Assembly (NCBI GenBank): GCA_018881555.1
Contig: JACAXG010000105.1
Location: forward strand, 1,418,963 to 1,482,962
Direction of reading: 5' to 3'
Length of the DNA stretch: 64,000 bases
DNA from: Amblyornis subalaris
Lineage: Eukaryota; Chordata; Aves; Passeriformes; Ptilonorhynchidae
This document shows positions 58,133 through 64,000 of the stretch, piece after piece. The position numbers and the translations under genes are program-made. A model generated the notes under the pieces. That model did not search any database, had not been told where the DNA came from, and saw only the letters and a list, made by a program, of their open reading frames with translations. Each line of letters starts with the position of its first letter. The first letter of the stretch is position 1.

Positions 58133-61100
58133 AAAAGGTAGATAGCAGAAAAGAAAGAAGTAAAGAAATTATTTTACAAGATGGATTTTTCCAACAGCCA
58201 CAGGGCTGACTGTTCCATCCTCTCACTTTGAGTGGCCCCTTTACTTTAGTAGAAAAATTATGGAAAAATACAAGAGACGTTTACTTACTGGTGGATCCTT
58301 CTCACGGTGTTTTTTTTTCTTTTTTGTCTTTTTAATGCTCTTTCCTTATGCAAAGCTAGTGGAGAAAATTGGTGCAGCTGTGGCTGGACTGTTTCTGGGA
58401 CAATGTTAATTCAGTGAAAAGGAAATATGTTCTTTAGAGATGCAAAAGTTTGCTTGGGCTGTAGGGGAGAGACAAGCACTTGAAGAGAGGTCTGTTACAG
58501 ACTACAAAATCTACACAGGAAGCCTCCTGGACAGAATATGGTCAGAGGCCAAGGATGTCAGGAGAAGAGTACTGCAAATGCTTGTTCGGTAGCTGCTCAT
58601 GGCCCCCATGGGATTCAGATACTGGCTGAGAAAAAGCAATTGGGCTTTTCTTACTGGATCAAGATTTTAAAGAAAAAAATATTTCTGCCTTTTAATTAGG
58701 CAGAAGGTTAGAAAAAATCTGGCTATGTCTAAGAAATATTTGAAATTCTTTTACATTAAAATGTCAGTTAAACAAATTTTAATTCTAAAACACTTACTAA
58801 GGAAGTCTTCCTCATCTCTGACTTTACCATTACAATATATGCTTACAGGTCTCTAAGTCAGATCCCTCCTAACATATTTTCCCCTAGAAAGTTTCATGTA
58901 TTCCTTTTGTTTTCATCACAGAGATTTTAGAAGCTCAGTTATGTACTTACCATCTGAAACAATTAAGCAGTGTACAGTTATAGGAGCATTAACAACTAAA
59001 ACTACAACATCATTTTGTATACAACCTTTTCTATAGTGTGTGAATAATCCAAATTGTAATGCTTTGCAAATGAATATGAATAGTCAGCAGTGAGACTGGG
59101 CTGTTACATCACACCCAGAGAACTATTATTTATCATGTACATAATAATCTCATCCTCAAAGAGTTTCATGAGCATCCATGCATTCATCTCCAAAAGATGC
59201 CTCAAGCAAAGCAGGTAAATATTACCATATCTATTTCTAAACATGAAAGACCAGAAGACAGAAAGGGTAGGGAAGCTAAGTGACTCACCCAAAGGCAATC
59301 AATAACAGAAAGTCAGTATCAGAGACATAATTATAAGCCAAGCACACCTAATTATATCTAGAATATGTTTAGAGGAGGAGCCTGAGGCCATGCAAGTCTA
59401 CATGCTTTTGTCAGCATTTCAAACATGAGGTTGTGGTGACCTTTGGAAAAAGCCAGAGAAAGAGCTTCTGGATAATATTATCCCTTAGTGCAGCATGCCT
59501 GATCCAAACACCTCTATAACTCCTTTCACCAATGTTTCCACCACTCTTTGCAGTATAAAGAATATGCACAGAATTATTCTGAGATCTCTCAGCACCTTTG
59601 CCCTGCGAGTGAGTGGAGTTTGTTGACAAAATAAAAACTTCTGCTGTCAGCAGTATGGATTCATCAGATCAGTTAATAATGGGGAGCATGCTGGGCTGGT
59701 GCTGGTAATCTCCTATCCTGAAAGCATAATGTGGGTGTGGATGCCACTTCTAGGTTTGACTGTAAGACTCCATTTTCCCATCCCTGCTCCTTTTATCCTG
59801 TCACTTTCATCATGTGGAATCTCTCTCGAAAGTGCAGCCTTTCTTTGAAGCTCACTCTTTCCTGTCTGCCCCACCGAAAAATCCCCCTTTGCTCATGACC
59901 TTATGAAATGTGGCTTTGACTGTTGCCTATTGATGGTTCCTCATGATGAGGGAGAGGATTCATCTCATTCTATTAACACCATTCTCATCTCTTATCTTTA
60001 GAGCCTATTGGCTTCATCACACAAAATTTTTGTAGGAGTTGTACATTCTTCACAGCCCTTCTGTACAGCAACACAGTTCTACCTCATCTCTCTTAAACGT
60101 CACTAACCAATTTTTTTAACTTTTTCTATGCCTTCTATCTCCAATGACATCTGTGCAGTTCACACTGCCCCTCTCTCCTTTCTATACCCACTCTTCTACA
60201 GAACAGCTAAAAAAAAAATCTTATTTTATCCTTCCAGTCTCAGTCACCCAAACCCGCTGCATTCCAGCAAAACTTTCATGTCTGTACTCTTCCCTGCTCA
60301 CCAAAAGCTAAATACACACCAAAGATATTAGTATAATTGAGCAACTCAGATGACTGAAACCAGGTGAAAACTTGGGGTTTTGAAAAAACTTTACGCTATT
60401 CTGTTTTGCCTGAACCTCAGCCCATCCTCCTCCACCCAAATTTGATCAACTCCTTGATGATTTAGATCCTTGGTTTTTACATACATGAAACAATGTAAGT
60501 TGGACTGTTGGTGCTATAGAGTGCTTGTCTTACTTCTTTTTCTAGCACAGTGATAGACCACACAAATAAGAGTTGCACCATTCTTTATAATTCTGTTCCT
60601 TTTAATTTACCGTTCAAAGGTAGTAGAAACCAGAGCATCCAGTGAACCGAGTGAAGGAAGGATCTCCTTGCGTTTGTGGACAGATACACAGAGTTTAGAC
60701 ATCTCTTTTCCATAGCTAAAAAAGGCAAGGATTACCAAGTTGTGCCAGCTTACTTATTAACATAAAAACATTAGATTTCAGGTTCTATTTCTTATGTTTT
60801 CCTGTATTTATAGCCAGCACATGGACAACAGTGCATAAATTTACTATCAACTTCTGTAATCATTAGCAAGCCAATTTTAATTAATTTATACTGGGGAGTT
60901 TGTGGAAAAAAAATTACCATGAAGAAGCAAGCTTAAAGGATTGAATTCCCTAGTCTTCAGAAGCATTCTTTGGTTTTGTTTGCTCTTCCTTTATTGTACA
61001 ACTTTTTCTTTCTTCGTTAATGAAGAATAGTGCAGACTGGAAAACCGAGCTTATCTTTGCTTTCAATGAAGAAACCTTGTCAGTAGAATTTCTCGATGAC

Positions 61101-62573
61101 TGAAAGAAGTGAGCCCACAGAGACCGACTGGTGGGATTCTTTTCTGAGATGAATCTTTTCTGTTTGCAGATATTTGCACCAGTTAAAGGAATTCATGACT
61201 GAGAGCCAGTCTGAATGGCTGAAAAACACTTTGCAACCCTTCAGAAATACACAGGAGAGAGTATCTCTACTACTGTAAATGAATGTATCACTCTCGGCTT
61301 CAAAGGAACTAAGATGTTTCGCACCAGATGAAAACCTAATCCCATTGGAATTTCCTGTTGTGCCAGAGTTTGGTTGCTGTTGCATGTCTGACTTCAGCTG
61401 ATCTGGATCAAAAAGGTTCCTAGTCCCAGCTGCTTCTCACTGTCTTCTCTGAAGGTTAACTCCCCTGCTTCCCGTGCTCCCCCTCTGATATGTATACCTA
61501 ATTGTTCCCTAACCCAATTCAATCAAAATGAAACAGGTTAGGAAAAAAACCTACTATTTAAAGTGTGTGAGCTAACCTGGATCATTTTGACTGAACTGGG
61601 TCAGGGAGTGATTATACGTGCAGTTATACCAGCTGAGTGAAAGGGAAGGGAGACAATCTATTTGCTTGACTTAGTAACAGTCAAAACAAGCCATAGGACT
61701 GCAGCTTTATGTGATTTATTCATAGACTGTCTTTGGATGGTATAAACTGGCACGTGGTCTAAGAGATGTCTCACTGTGCACAGCCGCCTTCCTTTTGATG
61801 TGGTTTCTGCATAACTGAAATGCTCCAACAAATCCTNTTGAAACCGTAATGGGAAGGTCAAGTGAGCATTTCAGGTCTCCCAACATGCTGATGCCTTGGG
61901 AAGTTCTGCCACACACACTAAGTACTGGCAAAATCCTGCAACCAAAATGGTTTAAAACAGTGCTGAGGGAGATTCAGGGCAACAGCTAACATGTGTGTCT
62001 TTTGAAATCAGCCCAATGGCTTTTTTCTGGCAGATAAAGGAAGCCCTCTTCTATTTACTCTGAAGAGGAGAAAGGATTTGCTATCACTATCAACATGCAA
62101 ATGTTACTGCACCTTGTCTAACAGATTTAAGCATTCTTCAAGCCAAGACATTTAATGTTGACATTTGAGCTTAACAGTGTTCGTCAACAGCTCGTTTTAT
62201 GTAACAAGCCTGTACTCTGCCTGACCTTTTCTTGAGCAGAAGGGAAAATCATGGCAGACTCTATGAGGCCTTGGATTTGTGCTTTTTGGGTGCGCAGAAA
62301 GCATGGCTTTTCCAGTGCTGGGGCTGATATTATTACTCTGAAGCCTATTCCCTTCTTGGAAGAAAAACAAACAAACAAACCTCAAATGTTTTAGTTTGTT
62401 TGATCTATTACACAGTAAAATTCTTCACTACAACTCCTCTTTCTCAGTTCTTCATTATCCAGCTACTGGCAAGACTACAAGAGCACAAGAAACACTATCC
62501 CAAATAAAATGACCCTCTAGGAACTATCTGGGTAACAGCAAAATTGACTCTGGTGTCCCCATCTTTTTTATAG
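58133..62573. other. No recognised gene or repeat
   Basis: AT-rich DNA. A pyrimidine-rich part at about 60080-60330 is open on the plus strand only because of composition. A short (AAAC)n lies at 62364-62380. Unresolved base at 61837. Confidence 0.4.
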
Positions 62574-63085
62574 GTTCCCATTAAGTACTGGTATGCTAGA
62601 CCTTATCACTGGTAGGTGATAAGGTCTTCCTTGTGCCCTCTCTTCTTCAGGCTGAACAACCCTAATTCTTTCAGCCTGTCTTTGTGGGAGAGGTGTTCCA
62701 GCCCTCTGATCACCTTTGTGGCCTCCTCTGCACTCACTCCAACAGGTCCACGTCTTTCTTATGTTGTGGACACCAGAGCTGAAGCAGTACCGAAGGTGGG
62801 GTCTCACAAAAGCAGAGGAGAACAGAATCACCTCCCTCAACCTGCTGGTCATGCTGCTTTTGATGCAGCCCAGGCTGCAGGTGTACATTGTGTTCATTGC
62901 TGTCTCACGTCCAGTCCTTCATCCACCAGCATCCCTAAATCCTTCTCAGCAGGGTTGCTCTTACCCTTTCATCCCCCAGCCAGTATCACCTGGCTTGCCC
63001 CAACCCAGGTGCAGGACCTTCCACTTGGCCTTGTTAAACCTCATGGTGTTCACATGGGCCCACTTCTCATGGTCTCAGGTGAGTC
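62574..63085 (-). mobile_element. CR1 LINE fragment spanning ORF2 end and 3' UTR start
   Basis: On the plus strand this reads as inverted CR1: CTTCAGGCTGAACAACCCTA, CAGCCTGTCTTTGTGGGAGA, CCAACAGGTCCACGTCTTTC, CAGAATCACCTCCCTCAACC, CCCAACCCAGGTGCAGGACC and CTTGTTAAACCTCATG, in the canonical order. It covers the region before the 3' tail and reaches into the end of the reverse transcriptase ORF, which is broken here. Both the tail and the 5' part are missing. A 12-bp-stem hairpin interrupts it at 62598-62627. Confidence 0.93.
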
Positions 63086-64000
63086 AAGGGGCTGAACTAC
63101 AACATTTAATACTGATACCCAGAAAATATTAGTAAACTTTGAGGGCAGCTGTCAGTACTATTTGCAAATCCTGTCTGAGAGCTTTGGTTTCCAATCCTTC
63201 TCAAATTCAGCACCTCTTCAGAAACGAGGGTTAACCCATCTGATGGCAATTTACATGGGTACAGCTCTGCCAGGAGCAGACACACTGCGTGCTGTACCCA
63301 CTCTGCAGTGGGTTGTTAATCTTTCCTGCAGGAAAAGGGTGGACAGCTGGAGGCAGTAACCTCTTTTGCCATTGTAGTTAAATCTATCAGAGACTGTGGA
63401 TCAGAGCTCATATTATTTTCCACATGAGTGTTCTTCATTTATGCTCTGATGAAATAAGGCATTCAACAGAAAACAAAATGAAATGCTGAAACCATTAAAC
63501 ACTTTAATAGCAGGAGAGACTACAGGTTTTTGTCATTAATCTGCCATAATTAGGAACTGCTGTTAATGTCTTTAAAAATACATAATATTGAAATGTTATT
63601 ACTGAAAATGCTACCATGGCATGATATGTGGGATGCACAATTTCAGCTACACCCAGTTTTACATTCCTTACTCTGTGGCGAATTAATGTAGGAGTAACAT
63701 AAACTTAAAACAATATGATCTGAAATTAAAGCTTAACTTAGACAACTCTTGTGGGCTTTTTCGTGAGGGGAAGATCACCTGTTTAACCAATACAAAAACA
63801 AAGTCTGGGTTTAACTCCAAATTGAGATGAAGTGGAATTTCAGACCCAATTACAACCCAAAACTTTGGAGCTTGAAATCACAGTACAAAAGCAATGGAAA
63901 ATGTGACATGTTTAGATGGAAAGTATGGCATGTTGTTGTGATTTGACACTGGCCAAATGCCAGGCACCCATGAAAGGCCTGCTCACTCACTCTCCTCTGG
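63086..64000. other. No recognised gene or repeat
   Basis: Ordinary AT-rich DNA to the end of the window. Confidence 0.4.

Noticed and set aside
62568..63132. Overlapping frames of 109, 138 and 159 codons
   Set aside because: They are shadows of the inverted CR1 fragment, which explains the whole interval.
1..64000. CRISPR arrays, operons or other prokaryotic systems
   Set aside because: There are no regularly spaced repeats with unique spacers and no dense coding. The CR1 and LTR content shows a vertebrate genome.

Overview
The window looks like a stretch of bird nuclear genome, probably from a songbird or a related lineage. It is AT-rich, intron-scale DNA with no operon-like coding. Its recognisable content is five CR1 LINE fragments (chicken-repeat 1, the main avian LINE), several avian-type endogenous retrovirus (ERV) LTRs, and microsatellites. 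I base the bird assignment on the CR1 fragments. One ends in the characteristic ATTCTGTG-type tail, and another encodes a reverse transcriptase piece with the FADDTKL motif. The passerine-like look of several LTRs is a recollection of family resemblance, not a database match. I recognise no known protein-coding gene.

Layout. 1-11168: mostly unremarkable DNA with a perfect palindrome near 6.75 kb. It also holds a set of exon-like segments (5800-6066; 7165-7228, 8830-8912, 9002-9068 and 10336-10530) with good splice signals, and the last four keep compatible phases. 11169-14954: two minus-strand ERV pieces. One is an LTR followed by a primer-binding site complementary to tRNA-Ser, the other a roughly 700-bp LTR. 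Between them lie a 31-bp tandem duplication and a (TA)15 tract. 14955-30934: little recognisable beyond simple repeats, an A27 tract and one 156-bp exon-like block at 29410-29565. 30935-37100: an internal CR1 reverse transcriptase fragment, a CR1 3' end and a possible older LINE reverse transcriptase remnant. 37624-38225: a nested retroelement, in which a 525-bp LTR flanked by a perfect 6-bp duplication sits inside an older LTR. 38226-48362: a long stretch with a 20-bp palindrome, a roughly 450-bp purine satellite and a possible L2-type LINE remnant. 48363-49435: a CR1 3' end next to a second member of the 525-bp LTR family, with its own perfect 6-bp duplication. 52620-55024: a second candidate multi-exon locus, including the most coding-like segment of the window (53688-53812). 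55665-55915: a CR1 3' end. 57343-58127: a complete solo LTR with a perfect 5-bp duplication and three 43-bp tandem repeats. 62574-63085: a CR1 fragment carrying a local inverted duplication.

The strongest results are structural: four intact LTR insertion footprints, one of them nested, and a microsatellite that appears to have grown inside an LTR. The two candidate spliced loci are inferences from splice signals and open phases only. The region is best read as an intergenic or large-intron part of a vertebrate chromosome. I found no CRISPR array, tRNA, rRNA or prokaryote-like system.
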